From Sphingopyxis sp. LC81 (GTDB lineage: Bacteria > Pseudomonadota > Alphaproteobacteria > Sphingomonadales > Sphingomonadaceae), in assembly GCF_000756375.1 (NCBI RefSeq), contig NZ_JNFD01000030.1, forward strand, positions 1 to 64,000: a stretch of DNA of 64,000 nt, given 5' to 3'. A program made the position numbers and the translations under genes. Under the pieces are notes generated by a model. That model saw only the letters and a list, made by a program, of their open reading frames with translations. It made no database searches and had not been told where the DNA came from. Shown piece by piece: positions 48,199 through 57,166 of the stretch (positions are counted from its first letter, which is position 1; the number at the start of each line of letters is the position of its first letter).

Positions 48199-48448
48199 GG
48201 TGAACGCCCATTCCGTCATTGGCCGCTTGCGAACGGCCTGCTTTGGAGAAGCCAAAGGAAAAGAGGCGGACTTCCTGAATGCCGTCCACATCATGACCGT
48301 CAACGCCAGGGCGTGACATGGCCGCGACACTGAGCTGCGGCCCCCAAATGGTAATGGCCGGATGATGCCGGGCGGCGCATCGGCCCCATTAAATGATCGC
48401 TGGAATGCGAGGCCCGGGACCATCGATGCCCGGGAATCAGGGGGGCAT

Positions 48449-49789
48449 ATGCACGAACAGCGTAACGACGCGGGCACGTCATTGACGGGAGCACAGGCGC
48501 ATTTCGCGCTTGCGGTGTTCCTTCTCGCTTATGTCCTGTCCTTCGTTGATCGCCAGATACTGAGCCTGATGGTCGATCCGATCCGCCGCGATCTGGGGAT
48601 CAGCGATCTACAGATCGGGCTGCTCCAGGGCGCAGCCTTTGCGCTGCTCTATGCCATGCTGGGGGTGCCGATCGGGATGCTCGCCGATCGCCTGGTTCGG
48701 AAGCGCATCATCGCCTTGGGCGTGGCGTTCTGGAGCGTCGCCACCGGGCTGTGCGGCTTTGCCGGAAGCTATACGACCTTGTTTCTCGCACGCATGGGGG
48801 TTGGTCTTGGCGAGGCAGCCCTGTCGCCGACCGCGCATTCCTTTCTGAGCGACGCCTTTCCTCCCGCCAGGCTCGCGCGGGCGATGGCGATCTATTCGCT
48901 TGGCATCACGCTGGGCGGGGGGGCGGCGTTCATGATCGGCGGAAGCGTCATCGATCTGGTCGCGCGCAGTGGAGCGACCACGCTGCCGCTGCTCGGTACG
49001 CTCAAATCCTGGCAGCTCGCCTTTCTGATCGTGGCGCTGCCTGGATTACTGATCGCGCCGCTTGTCATGCTGGTCACCGAGCCGCGCCGCCGCGGCGCGG
49101 TGCTGGCGCCCGATCTCGGGCCCGATCGCCCGACGCTCGCCACGGTGCTGCGCTATGTGACATCCAACTGGCGCGCCTTCGCGCCGATCTACTTCACCTC
49201 GTCGCTGCTCGGCATTCTCGGCTATAGTATGATGAGTTGGTACCCGACGCTGCTCATCCGTTCCTTTGGCCTCTCGCCGGGTGAAGCGGGGCATTATGTC
49301 GGGCTGATCTACCTCCTTCTCGGCAGCGCGGGCTCGATCACCGGCGGACTGCTCGCCGAAAGGCTGGCAGCCCGCGGCCGACACGACGCAAACCTGCGCG
49401 TCGTCGCAATCGTGTCGGGTGCAGTGGTTCTACCCGCGGTCGCAGCACCGCTGATGGACAGCCTGCCCGCGATGCTCCTGTTCTTCGCGCCCGCGACCTT
49501 CCTGCAAAGCGGCTTTTTCGGCGCGTCGACTGCGGCGATACAGTTGACGACGCCCAACAAGATGCGTGCGACCAATGCCGCGCTCTTCCTTCTCGCCAAC
49601 AATCTCATCGGCCTGTCGCTCGGCGCCGCGATCGTGCCGCTGATCGATCATCTGTTCTTTGGAGGGAATAATCTTGGCGCCGCGCTCGCGGTCATCGCGG
49701 GCGCCGTCTGCCCGCTGAGCCTGATGCTCGCGTGCTGGGGGCTCACGCCATACCGCGCACTCGTCGTCCACAACATGACGACCTCCTGA
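48449..49789 (+). CDS. MFS transporter, spinster-like
   Basis: 446 residues from ATG 48449, with GGGGG five bases upstream; the longer frame from 48362 lacks a ribosome site. Twelve hydrophobic segments; the motif A loop reads GVPIGMLADRLVRKRIIALGVAFWS and is followed by ARMGVGLGEAALSPTAHSFLSDAFPP, the usual look of the spinster-type branch common in sphingomonads. Substrate unknown. It is followed 63 bases later by a TonB-dependent receptor in the same direction, so the two probably form an import system spanning both membranes. Confidence 0.87.
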   Translation: MHEQRNDAGTSLTGAQAHFALAVFLLAYVLSFVDRQILSLMVDPIRRDLGISDLQIGLLQGAAFALLYAMLGVPIGMLADRLVRKRIIALGVAFWSVATGLCGFAGSYTTLFLARMGVGLGEAALSPTAHSFLSDAFPPARLARAMAIYSLGITLGGGAAFMIGGSVIDLVARSGATTLPLLGTLKSWQLAFLIVALPGLLIAPLVMLVTEPRRRGAVLAPDLGPDRPTLATVLRYVTSNWRAFAPIYFTSSLLGILGYSMMSWYPTLLIRSFGLSPGEAGHYVGLIYLLLGSAGSITGGLLAERLAARGRHDANLRVVAIVSGAVVLPAVAAPLMDSLPAMLLFFAPATFLQSGFFGASTAAIQLTTPNKMRATNAALFLLANNLIGLSLGAAIVPLIDHLFFGGNNLGAALAVIAGAVCPLSLMLACWGLTPYRALVVHNMTTS

Positions 49790-49852
49790 GTTTCGCGGAA
49801 GGGCGTCCGCCTTCCCCGCCGATCTCGACCAATTTCAACAGGGAGAAATAAT

Positions 49853-52531
49853 ATGAGAATTGATAATCTGCGCCGTGCCGCCTTGTGCGGATGCGCGCTG
49901 GCGCTGGTGCATGCCGCCCCAGTGCTTGCACAGGATGCCGCCGTGACGGAAGCAGCTGCCCCCGAGGCGGCCGCACCCGACGAAGGCGGCGAGATTGTCG
50001 TCACCGGCTCGTTGATCCGCCAGTCTTCGATCCCCTCGCCGGTCGATATCGTCGATGCGGGCCAGATCGCCACGCGCGGCATTGCCAACCCCGCCGAACT
50101 GGTACGCGCGCTTCCCGCCAATGCGGGTTCCGAAGCGCAGGTCGATCAGCTCAATCAGCCGCTGACGTCGGGCACCGCGCAGTTCAACCTGCGCAATCTT
50201 GGACTGGGCTCGACGCTGGTGCTGCTCAATGGCCGCCGGCAAACACTCAGCGCAGTGGCCGCGACCGATGGCAGCACCTTTGTCGACATCAACTCGCTCG
50301 TCCCGCTAATCGCGCTCCAGCGCGTCGAAGTCGTCAAGGACGGTGCCGCGGCAACCTATGGCTCGGACGCGGTGGCAGGCGTCGTCAACTTCATCACGCG
50401 CAGCCGTGTCGAGCGTCCCGAAATCTCTGGACGCTACCTCAGCATGGATGGCGCCCATCAGTTGACGCTTCAGGGCATCGCCGGTCTTGAGCTTGCGGGC
50501 GGCGACCTCATACTCGCAGCATCCTATTTTTCGAGCAGCCGCCTTGGCACCAATGAGCGCAGCTTTTCGCGTGCCAGCACCTTCGGGCGCCCGTCCTGGC
50601 ATTCGGTTTCAAGCTTTGGTCAACCTGGCTCCTATTTCGTCCCGAGCCTCGGCCGCTTCGCACCCGACCCCAATTGCACCAATGCGGCATTTCCGGACAG
50701 CTATCGCAATTCGCCGGCCGACACTTTCTGCCGCTATGACTTCTCGGAATCCTTCGATCTGCTGCCCACCGAGCGGCGTGCACAATTCTACGGATCCTAT
50801 GAGGTGGATCTGACCGATGCGGTAAAGCTCAACCTCGAGGCCGCCTATACCAACACCTACTCCAAGGTGCGCGCATCGCCCTCCTTCCCGATCCTGACCG
50901 TATCGCCGCTGGTTCCGGCCACGCATCCCGACAATCCGTTCGGCCAAGCCGTCCGCTTCCGTGGCCGCCTGCTTGGCAGCAACTATGGCTCGTCGATCTC
51001 GACCTTCAAATATGACACGTTCCGCGTGGCAGCGGGGCTCGAGGGCAAATTTGCCTTCGGCTGGAACTGGAACATTGATGCCGGCTACAGCCAGCAGAAT
51101 GTGCAATATGACAAGCCCGACACGCGGGCGACAGCGCTCCAGAATGCGCTCAATGGCCTTGGCGGCACGGGCTGCAATCCTGCTACTGGTACGCCCGGCG
51201 TCGGCCCCTGCCAATATTATAACCCGTTCGGTTCGGCGCAGCTGGGCACGGGCACCGCGAACAGCCAGGCGCTGATCGACAGCCTCATCGGCCTGACCGA
51301 CCTGCATGGCAAGGCCTCGCTTGTCACGATCGAGGGCGTGACCACTGGCGACGTTTTCGACTGGGCGGGCGGCACCGTCGCGGCGGCCGTCGGCGCACAA
51401 TATCGCCGCAACCATTTCCGCCACGACTGGGGCGCCGATGTCAATGCGGGGGAACTGATCACGCTCGGCCAGGCACCCGACTTTTCGGGCAATCAGGAAA
51501 CCGTGTCGGTCTTCGGTGAGGTCAAGGTGCCGTTCGGCGAGATTCTCGAGCTCCAGCTTTCGGGACGCTACGAGAAATATATCGACAGCTTCGGCAACTT
51601 CAGTCCCAAGGCGGCGCTGCTCTTCCGCCCCTTCGATGCGCTGTCGCTCCGCGCCTCCTATGGCAAGGCGTTCCGTGCGCCTTCGATCTACCAGTTGGTC
51701 GCGGTGCAGGCGGGCCAGCCTTCGGTGAGCGATGGCGGCATCTTTGTCTTCGCCAATACCCAGACCTTCGGCAATCCCGATCTGAAGCCCGAAAAGTCCG
51801 ACAGCTACAATATCGGCGCGACGCTCCGGCCGCTTCAGGGGCTCGAGTTCAACGTCGATTTCTATGGCTTCGACTATTCGAACCTGATCGTGAAGGAGAA
51901 CCCGCAACCGATTATCGATCAGGCTCGGGCGGACACCGCGGCGGGTCTTGTCGGTACGCCCGCGCAGCTCAAGGTGAAACGCGACGTGCTCGGCAACCTC
52001 CAGCTCGTCAAGCTCGACTTCATCAACGCCTCCTCGGTCAAGACCGAAGGCATCGACGTGTCGGGTCGTTATCGCTTCGACACGGGGATCGGCGCGTTCG
52101 AGGCCAATGCCGCCTGGACGCATATCCGCAATTATCGCGTCCGCCTGTCGCCCGGCGGGCCCGTGATCAACGGTGCGGGCAGCGTCAACTTCAACAACCT
52201 CGGCCGTTCACTGCCGCGCAATCGCGTCGAGTTTGGCCTTGGCTGGACGCTCGAGAACCACCAGCTCCAAGCATTCGGCCATTATGTGAGCGGCTACACC
52301 AATGATCGCTCGGGGATCACCGACCGCTCGATCAAGGCACAGACGACCTTCGATCTGCAATATAATCTGACGCTCGAAGGTCTGCTGGGCGCGCCGACCA
52401 AGCTGACGCTGGGCGCGATCAACCTCGCCGATAAAAAGCCGCCGGTCGCACAGCTCAACCTGGGCTTCGACCCCATCGTCCACGACCCGCGCGGGCGGGT
52501 GCTCTACATCGGCGTAAGCCAAGGCTTCTGA
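49853..52531 (+). CDS. TonB-dependent receptor
   Basis: 892 residues, starting MRIDNLRRAALCGCALAL... with a signal peptide cut after VLAQD, an acidic linker, TonB-box-like EIVVTGSLIRQ, plug domain (about 45-180, LVLLNGRRQT, AATYGSDAVAGVVNF) and a barrel ending in RVLYIGVSQGF with a C-terminal Phe. ACAGGGAGAAATAAT precedes the ATG. Paired with the MFS transporter upstream; no enzyme gene belongs to the unit, so the ligand cannot be inferred. A perfect hairpin follows the stop. Confidence 0.93.
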   Translation: MRIDNLRRAALCGCALALVHAAPVLAQDAAVTEAAAPEAAAPDEGGEIVVTGSLIRQSSIPSPVDIVDAGQIATRGIANPAELVRALPANAGSEAQVDQLNQPLTSGTAQFNLRNLGLGSTLVLLNGRRQTLSAVAATDGSTFVDINSLVPLIALQRVEVVKDGAAATYGSDAVAGVVNFITRSRVERPEISGRYLSMDGAHQLTLQGIAGLELAGGDLILAASYFSSSRLGTNERSFSRASTFGRPSWHSVSSFGQPGSYFVPSLGRFAPDPNCTNAAFPDSYRNSPADTFCRYDFSESFDLLPTERRAQFYGSYEVDLTDAVKLNLEAAYTNTYSKVRASPSFPILTVSPLVPATHPDNPFGQAVRFRGRLLGSNYGSSISTFKYDTFRVAAGLEGKFAFGWNWNIDAGYSQQNVQYDKPDTRATALQNALNGLGGTGCNPATGTPGVGPCQYYNPFGSAQLGTGTANSQALIDSLIGLTDLHGKASLVTIEGVTTGDVFDWAGGTVAAAVGAQYRRNHFRHDWGADVNAGELITLGQAPDFSGNQETVSVFGEVKVPFGEILELQLSGRYEKYIDSFGNFSPKAALLFRPFDALSLRASYGKAFRAPSIYQLVAVQAGQPSVSDGGIFVFANTQTFGNPDLKPEKSDSYNIGATLRPLQGLEFNVDFYGFDYSNLIVKENPQPIIDQARADTAAGLVGTPAQLKVKRDVLGNLQLVKLDFINASSVKTEGIDVSGRYRFDTGIGAFEANAAWTHIRNYRVRLSPGGPVINGAGSVNFNNLGRSLPRNRVEFGLGWTLENHQLQAFGHYVSGYTNDRSGITDRSIKAQTTFDLQYNLTLEGLLGAPTKLTLGAINLADKKPPVAQLNLGFDPIVHDPRGRVLYIGVSQGF

Positions 52532-52543
52532 AGATAAGATGTG

Positions 52544-52575
52544 TTCAGAGCCGGCGCGGCAAGCCCGGCTCTGAA
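52544..52575 (+). terminator. Hairpin after the TonB receptor
   Basis: A perfect 11 bp stem, TTCAGAGCCGG (52544-52554) with CCGGCTCTGAA (52565-52575), 10-base loop, 12 bases after the stop. It lacks a T-run, so it may stabilise the transcript rather than end it. A second hairpin, GCCGAC/GTCGGC followed by TTT (52638-52660), lies closer to the convergent NadV stop. Confidence 0.6.
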
Positions 52576-52709
52576 CCGCTTCCCAAATGGGCAATCCGGC
52601 TCGATTGCATCAGCCCTGCCACCATCCCGGGCGAATGGCCGACTACGGACTGTCGGCTTTCGGGACCAAGGCGCCAAAAACCGACATCCAGTAAAAGATC
52701 GACCAGCCG

Positions 52710-54095
52710 TTATCGGCCCTCCGACCGCGCACGCACCGCATCGAAGTCGTGCCGCACCAGCAGTTCGCCGTTGCGCCACACCGGCACCAGCAGATCCTCG
52801 CCTGCCGCCACGGCATCGAGCCTCGCCGCGACCATGCGCCCTTCGCGCATCACCACTGCCTGCCGCCCGGCCTTGCTCGCCTTGCCGGGGTCGGTGCTCG
52901 GCATCTTGAACACGTCGCGCCATTCGCCGCAATCGTCCTGCATCGCATTCGCCTTCATTGCGAAGCGCAGCGTGTCGCGGTTCACATGCTGGAGCATGCC
53001 GCCGCCCATACCGAAGGCGATATTGTCGATCGCAAACCCCTCCTCGATCATTCGCGCGACGAGCCTGCCGATGCTGTCGAGCGTCATCCCGTCGCCCTGG
53101 ATCACGCGGACATGCGGGTCGAGCACGCGATAGCCTTTGCCGTTCACATGGCCGCCGAACTTCTCCCACAATGTCTTGACCGTGCGCAGCGGCGTCTCGA
53201 TCGGGTCGCCGCTGTCGGGCCGCACGACGAGCGTGCCTTGCCGCGCCAGCACCTTCTCGCGCAGGCTGCCGCCCCAGATGTCGGCGACCGCCACATCGAG
53301 GTCGTAGCTGTCGGAAACGACCGCAACGATCCGCCCCTCGCCCTCGAACCGATCGAGCATGTTGCGATAGGCGGCTTCCTCGCGGTCGCGGCCCCAGCTC
53401 GTCATCGTGCTGTGCTCGGCGGCGGGGATGGAAAAGCCCGCCATGTCGGCGCCATAGTAACGCCGCGCCGCGACGAGCGCCTCCATCGTGTCGGTGCCCT
53501 GGAAATTGACGAGATGGGCCAGCCCGCCAAGCCCCGCGCTCTCTGCCGAGGACACACCGCGCGCGCCGAAGTCGTGGAGCTTGAAAGGCAATTGCCCCTC
53601 GACGTCGTCGGACGTCTTCTCCAGCCCGGCACGGATCACCTGCTTGCACTTCCAGCTCAGCGTCGCGACCGTCGTCGGATACCAGATCGCGCGCAGCATC
53701 GCCGTCTCGATGAAGGTCGTGAGCCAGGGCATGCGCGGGTCGGTATTCTGAACCTGCACCAGCGGCACGCCGGCGGGCACGATCGCGCCTTCGGGCAGCG
53801 CCTTGATCTCGAGCGGCAGATAGCCGCCATGATCGGTTACGATCGCTTCCCACGCGGCGCGGTTGAACGGCACGCCGTGCGCAAGACAAATCGCCTCGGC
53901 CTCGTCGATATCGGCGCCCGCGATCGGCTGGCTGAAATAATCAACCAGCAAGGGCTGGAGGCCAAGGAACACCAGCTCGTCGGAAAAGGGGTTCGGCCGC
54001 GCCTCGACATAGGCGCTGATCACGCGCGCCTCGGGCGGATATTGCAGGAAATGGCTCTGCTTGTAGCTATCGGTCGCCAGGATCGGGTTTTTCAT
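52710..54095 (-). CDS. nadV: Nicotinamide phosphoribosyltransferase (NadV/NAMPT)
   Basis: 461 residues beginning MKNPILATDSYKQSHFLQYPP, the NAMPT start. KLHDFGARGVSSAESAGLGGLAHLVNFQGTDT (172-203) and the catalytic His228 in AAEHSTMTSWG separate it from nicotinate enzymes. It joins nicotinamide with PRPP to make NMN, the first step of nicotinamide salvage. The NadM-Nudix gene lies upstream in the same direction with 50 bases between, and together they convert nicotinamide to NAD in two steps. Confidence 0.93.
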   Translation of the reverse strand: MKNPILATDSYKQSHFLQYPPEARVISAYVEARPNPFSDELVFLGLQPLLVDYFSQPIAGADIDEAEAICLAHGVPFNRAAWEAIVTDHGGYLPLEIKALPEGAIVPAGVPLVQVQNTDPRMPWLTTFIETAMLRAIWYPTTVATLSWKCKQVIRAGLEKTSDDVEGQLPFKLHDFGARGVSSAESAGLGGLAHLVNFQGTDTMEALVAARRYYGADMAGFSIPAAEHSTMTSWGRDREEAAYRNMLDRFEGEGRIVAVVSDSYDLDVAVADIWGGSLREKVLARQGTLVVRPDSGDPIETPLRTVKTLWEKFGGHVNGKGYRVLDPHVRVIQGDGMTLDSIGRLVARMIEEGFAIDNIAFGMGGGMLQHVNRDTLRFAMKANAMQDDCGEWRDVFKMPSTDPGKASKAGRQAVVMREGRMVAARLDAVAAGEDLLVPVWRNGELLVRHDFDAVRARSEGR

Positions 54096-54145
54096 GATGT
54101 GAACTCCTCACATTCTTGTTTGTCGGCGGGGCTCCCCCGCCGGGA

Positions 54146-55210
54146 TTACAGGTCGGCCATTTCCTCGATGATCGACCAATGGTCCTCGAAGAACATTTCG
54201 GGGCCGAGGTCGCCGAGACGATACCAGCGCGCGTGCGCGGCATCGTCGCCGCCCTTGACCGCGAACAATTTCCGTCGCTCGGGCAGACGAAACAGGAAGG
54301 CGTGGGTGATAACGCGACCGCGCAAGGAGCGGTTCGGCGCATCGAACACCCGCGTGCGGTGATCTTCGATGAAGCTGCCGAGCATCGCGGGCGGGATCTG
54401 CCCCTTGCCGTCGCTGATCCCCGTTTCCTCGCGCAGTTCGCGGATAGCGGCGTCGCGGATCCGCTCGCCGGCATCGACGAAACCGCCGGGCAGTGCGAGC
54501 AGCCCCATACCGGGCAGCCGTCCACGCTCCACGAGCAGGATGTGCCCCGACTGGACGACCACCGCATCGGCGGTAACGAACGGCCCCTTGCCCCATTGCG
54601 TCGGATAGGCGGCGAGATATTCGCTTTCTTCGAGCAGGGTGCGGAACGTTTCGCCGAGCTTGAACGCATCGAGCCATGCCGCGACGTCCACCGTCAGGAT
54701 CGACGCCGGCACTTCGGGGATGCGCTGAAAATATCGCCGCCGCACGTCAGTCGAACTGAAAGTCCCGTACTGGCTGTCGATCTGGATATTGTCCCACTCG
54801 GGAAACAGGCGGAGATAATAGGAGGATGCATCCTTGCCGTATCCCGTCAGCGCGACCTTGAAGTCCGCAAGCCCGTGGCTGCCAAAGCCGTGCCCATTGC
54901 CGACGTCGAGGACGATGCGGTTTACGCGCCGCTGCACTTCGGTCACCCAGGCGGTGTCCGAATAGAGATGGTCGTCCAGAGGCTCGACGATCAGTCGCTC
55001 CTCGGCCATCTCGTGGCGGAAGGCGGCGCGCAGCATCGCAGCGCGCTCGTCGAAGGTGAAGGGATTGCGCGGGTCGCGCGCGACATTTGCCGAACCAACG
55101 AGGACGATCAGCCGCTCGACCTGCGTCAGCGCCTGCCGGATGACATGTTCATGCCCGATATGCAGCGGCTGGAAGCGTCCGATGAAGACGCCGAAATCTG
55201 TCTGTTTCAT
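54146..55210 (-). CDS. nadM: Bifunctional NMN adenylyltransferase / Nudix hydrolase (NadM-Nudix)
   Basis: 354 residues from ATG 55210. The N-terminal half is an adenylyltransferase with HIGH at 17-20 (GRFQPLHIGHEHV) and STDVRRRYF near residue 157; the C-terminal half is a Nudix domain with a complete box (GGFVDAG then RELREETG, about 241-264). The first makes NAD from NMN; the second probably hydrolyses ADP-ribose, by analogy with characterised NadM-Nudix fusions. A longer frame to 55300 runs into the operator and is rejected. It is divergent from nrtR. Confidence 0.94.
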   Translation of the reverse strand: MKQTDFGVFIGRFQPLHIGHEHVIRQALTQVERLIVLVGSANVARDPRNPFTFDERAAMLRAAFRHEMAEERLIVEPLDDHLYSDTAWVTEVQRRVNRIVLDVGNGHGFGSHGLADFKVALTGYGKDASSYYLRLFPEWDNIQIDSQYGTFSSTDVRRRYFQRIPEVPASILTVDVAAWLDAFKLGETFRTLLEESEYLAAYPTQWGKGPFVTADAVVVQSGHILLVERGRLPGMGLLALPGGFVDAGERIRDAAIRELREETGISDGKGQIPPAMLGSFIEDHRTRVFDAPNRSLRGRVITHAFLFRLPERRKLFAVKGGDDAAHARWYRLGDLGPEMFFEDHWSIIEEMADL

Positions 55211-55288
55211 CGCTCGAGACTCCCTCGATCCGTTATTCGCCCCGGCCTCCCCGGCGCGATCCGCCTGCTGATTCGCTGGCAATGCGAT

Positions 55289-55328
55289 ACTTATATTCAT
55301 TTGACATATATCTAGTCAAGATATAAGT
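55289..55328. promoter_or_regulatory. NrtR operator/promoter between nadM and nrtR
   Basis: The 125 bp divergent region contains nested inverted repeats: ACTTATAT (55289-55296) with ATATAAGT (55321-55328), and inside them TTGAC (55301-55305) with GTCAA (55315-55319). The TTGAC/TATAAG elements can also be read as -35/-10 promoters (leftward: TTGACT, 18-base spacer, TATAAG). Binding there would block nadM-nadV and nrtR alike. NrtR sites in other bacteria are also palindromes in divergent gaps; this sequence differs in detail. Confidence 0.7.
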
Positions 55329-55335
55329 TGTCGCC

Positions 55336-55986
55336 ATGCCCGGCAAATGTGATCCCGCCGACTTTCCGCCGCTCGCCGTGACGGTCGATCTCGTGCTGAT
55401 GACAGTGCACTGCGGCCGTCTGGCGGTCCTGTTCCAGCGCCGCAGCCAGGCGCCACATGAAGGCGACTGGGCGCTTCCTGGTGGCTTCGTGGGTGTCGCC
55501 GAAAGCCTCGATGCGGCGGCGCAACGCATCCTCGCAGACAAAGCGGGCCTTTCGCATGCGTGGCTCGAACAACTCTACAGCTTCGGCGACCCGGCCCGCG
55601 ACCCGCGCATGCGTATCGTCACCATCGCCTATTTCGCGCTACTCCCTGCCACCAATCTCACCGCCGCGCTCGACCGCCGCGACGACCTCTCGCTGGCACC
55701 GATCGACGCACTCCCCGATCTCGCGTTCGACCACACAGCCATCGTCGGTCACGCCATCCAGCGCCTGCGCGGCAAGCTAGATTATGCGCCCGTCGCCTTC
55801 GCACTGCTCCCGCCGCTTTTCACGCTGCGCGCATTGCAGGACGTCCATGAAGCGATCCTCGGCACAACGCTCAACAAGCCGGCCTTTCGCCGCCGCATGC
55901 TCGACAAGGGTTGGATCGAAGGAACCGGCGAACGAGAGGAAGGGAGTGCCTTCCGGCCCGCGGAACTCTTCAAGATCAAACCCTGA
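55336..55986 (+). CDS. nrtR: NrtR, Nudix-related repressor of NAD salvage
   Basis: 216 residues. The N-terminal Nudix-like domain keeps the box framework (Gly50, Glu56, Arg64, Gly71) but has Ile65, Asp68 and Lys69 where catalytic glutamates belong, so it should bind but not cleave ADP-ribose-type ligands. The C-terminal winged helix (about 155-215) has PLFTLRALQDVHEAILGTTLNKPAFRRRML, typical of NrtR. It sits divergent from the NadM-NadV operon with a palindromic operator between. Release by ADP-ribose is known for the family and inferred here. Confidence 0.92.
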   Translation: MPGKCDPADFPPLAVTVDLVLMTVHCGRLAVLFQRRSQAPHEGDWALPGGFVGVAESLDAAAQRILADKAGLSHAWLEQLYSFGDPARDPRMRIVTIAYFALLPATNLTAALDRRDDLSLAPIDALPDLAFDHTAIVGHAIQRLRGKLDYAPVAFALLPPLFTLRALQDVHEAILGTTLNKPAFRRRMLDKGWIEGTGEREEGSAFRPAELFKIKP

Positions 55987-56154
55987 CTGGCCGCCCCATC
56001 GCCGGTTATGCGTCGCTGCGCCAGACGGGCGTTCGTTTTGCGGTGCGCCGTTCAAGCCGCGAAGCTTCAGGCCATCCCGACCCATCCGACCCTGACACCG
56101 GCCAATAGTACTAGAGCATCAATTGCTCCTATGACGCGCACAGGCTGACCGCGC

Positions 56155-57144
56155 TCAATGACTTGGCGCAGAACCAGTTGCCCGATTGTAGCGAGGATTT
56201 GCAGGATCAAGCGGGGACGGAACCACCTGAGCGGACGGTTCGGCGCTCTCGGTCCATGCGCGGTAGATCATGTCCCGCAGCATCTCAGCGCCTGCTGCCG
56301 CCCGGCTGTAGACCAGGGCCCGCGCGTCCCGATCCTCCGGATTGGTAAAGCCATCCCTCTTCTCGAGGATGTAGACGGCTTCCATATGGCTCCCCGCCTC
56401 GTCGAGGAAGGAGAGGACAGCTTCGAACAAATCGCCTCGCTGCCGGCCCGGCGCGCTGATCCGGTCGGCGAGATTCTCTGGCTCCAGCGCGATCGCATCG
56501 ACGAACTGGCTCTCAAAACGGCCATGGATGCTTCGGTCGGTCGTATAGTTTTTCGGATTGGCGCCCAGCCATCCATCGCTGTTGACCGAAGCGTGGAGCG
56601 GTTGCGAACCGTCGCCGATATAATGCCCAAGGCGCGCAACCTGATAGGCGCAGTTCTGTTCCGGCACACTGGCGTCAGCACCCGCTGTTTGCGCAGCGCG
56701 AATCTGCCGCATGCAAACGACAAGGCGCCCATAGCTTTCCATTGCCGCATAGGGCAGCGTGCCGGTCCAGCGCACGTTGGTCCGCTTGGCCTGCTCCGGA
56801 TCGCGGTCCTTGATCCGCAGATACTCGTCATGCACGGCTAGGATAAACTCGTAGCGCGAGCGCGGGATGGGGCTCAAAAAAGCGAACTGCTCCTTGAACC
56901 ATCCATGATTGGGATCTTCCTCGATCTTTGAAAAGGGCTCGGAGGCGTTGCGCCAGCTGTCGGGCATGGTCGAAGACGCCGCGATATAGTCGGTATATTT
57001 GTGAAGGAATACAGGACCGTCGGCGGGCAGCGCTGCGATGGCCGCCCTGTCGATGGCTGCGTGGGCGCGTTCGCCCCAGCCGAGGGCGGGGACAGGAACG
57101 GCGGCGCACGCGGCCGCGGCGAAAGCGAATAGGAAATGACGCAC
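56155..57144 (-). CDS. Secreted S1/P1-nuclease-like protein
   Basis: 329 residues from GTG 57144 (GGAG eight bases upstream); a frame to 57198 would overlap the upstream gene. Signal peptide residues 1-22 are followed by WGERAH (Trp23, His28), the zinc-binding mature N terminus of S1/P1 nucleases and phospholipase C. HYIGDGSQPLHASVNSDGW (about 195-213) supplies further ligands. The family cleaves single-stranded nucleic acid, 3'-nucleotides or phospholipids using three zinc ions. It is more divergent than typical members, so exact activity is unsure. Last gene of a three-gene operon. Confidence 0.8.
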   Translation of the reverse strand: MRHFLFAFAAAACAAVPVPALGWGERAHAAIDRAAIAALPADGPVFLHKYTDYIAASSTMPDSWRNASEPFSKIEEDPNHGWFKEQFAFLSPIPRSRYEFILAVHDEYLRIKDRDPEQAKRTNVRWTGTLPYAAMESYGRLVVCMRQIRAAQTAGADASVPEQNCAYQVARLGHYIGDGSQPLHASVNSDGWLGANPKNYTTDRSIHGRFESQFVDAIALEPENLADRISAPGRQRGDLFEAVLSFLDEAGSHMEAVYILEKRDGFTNPEDRDARALVYSRAAAGAEMLRDMIYRAWTESAEPSAQVVPSPLDPANPRYNRATGSAPSH

Positions 57145-57166
57145 GGACTTTGCTCCGAACAGGAAG

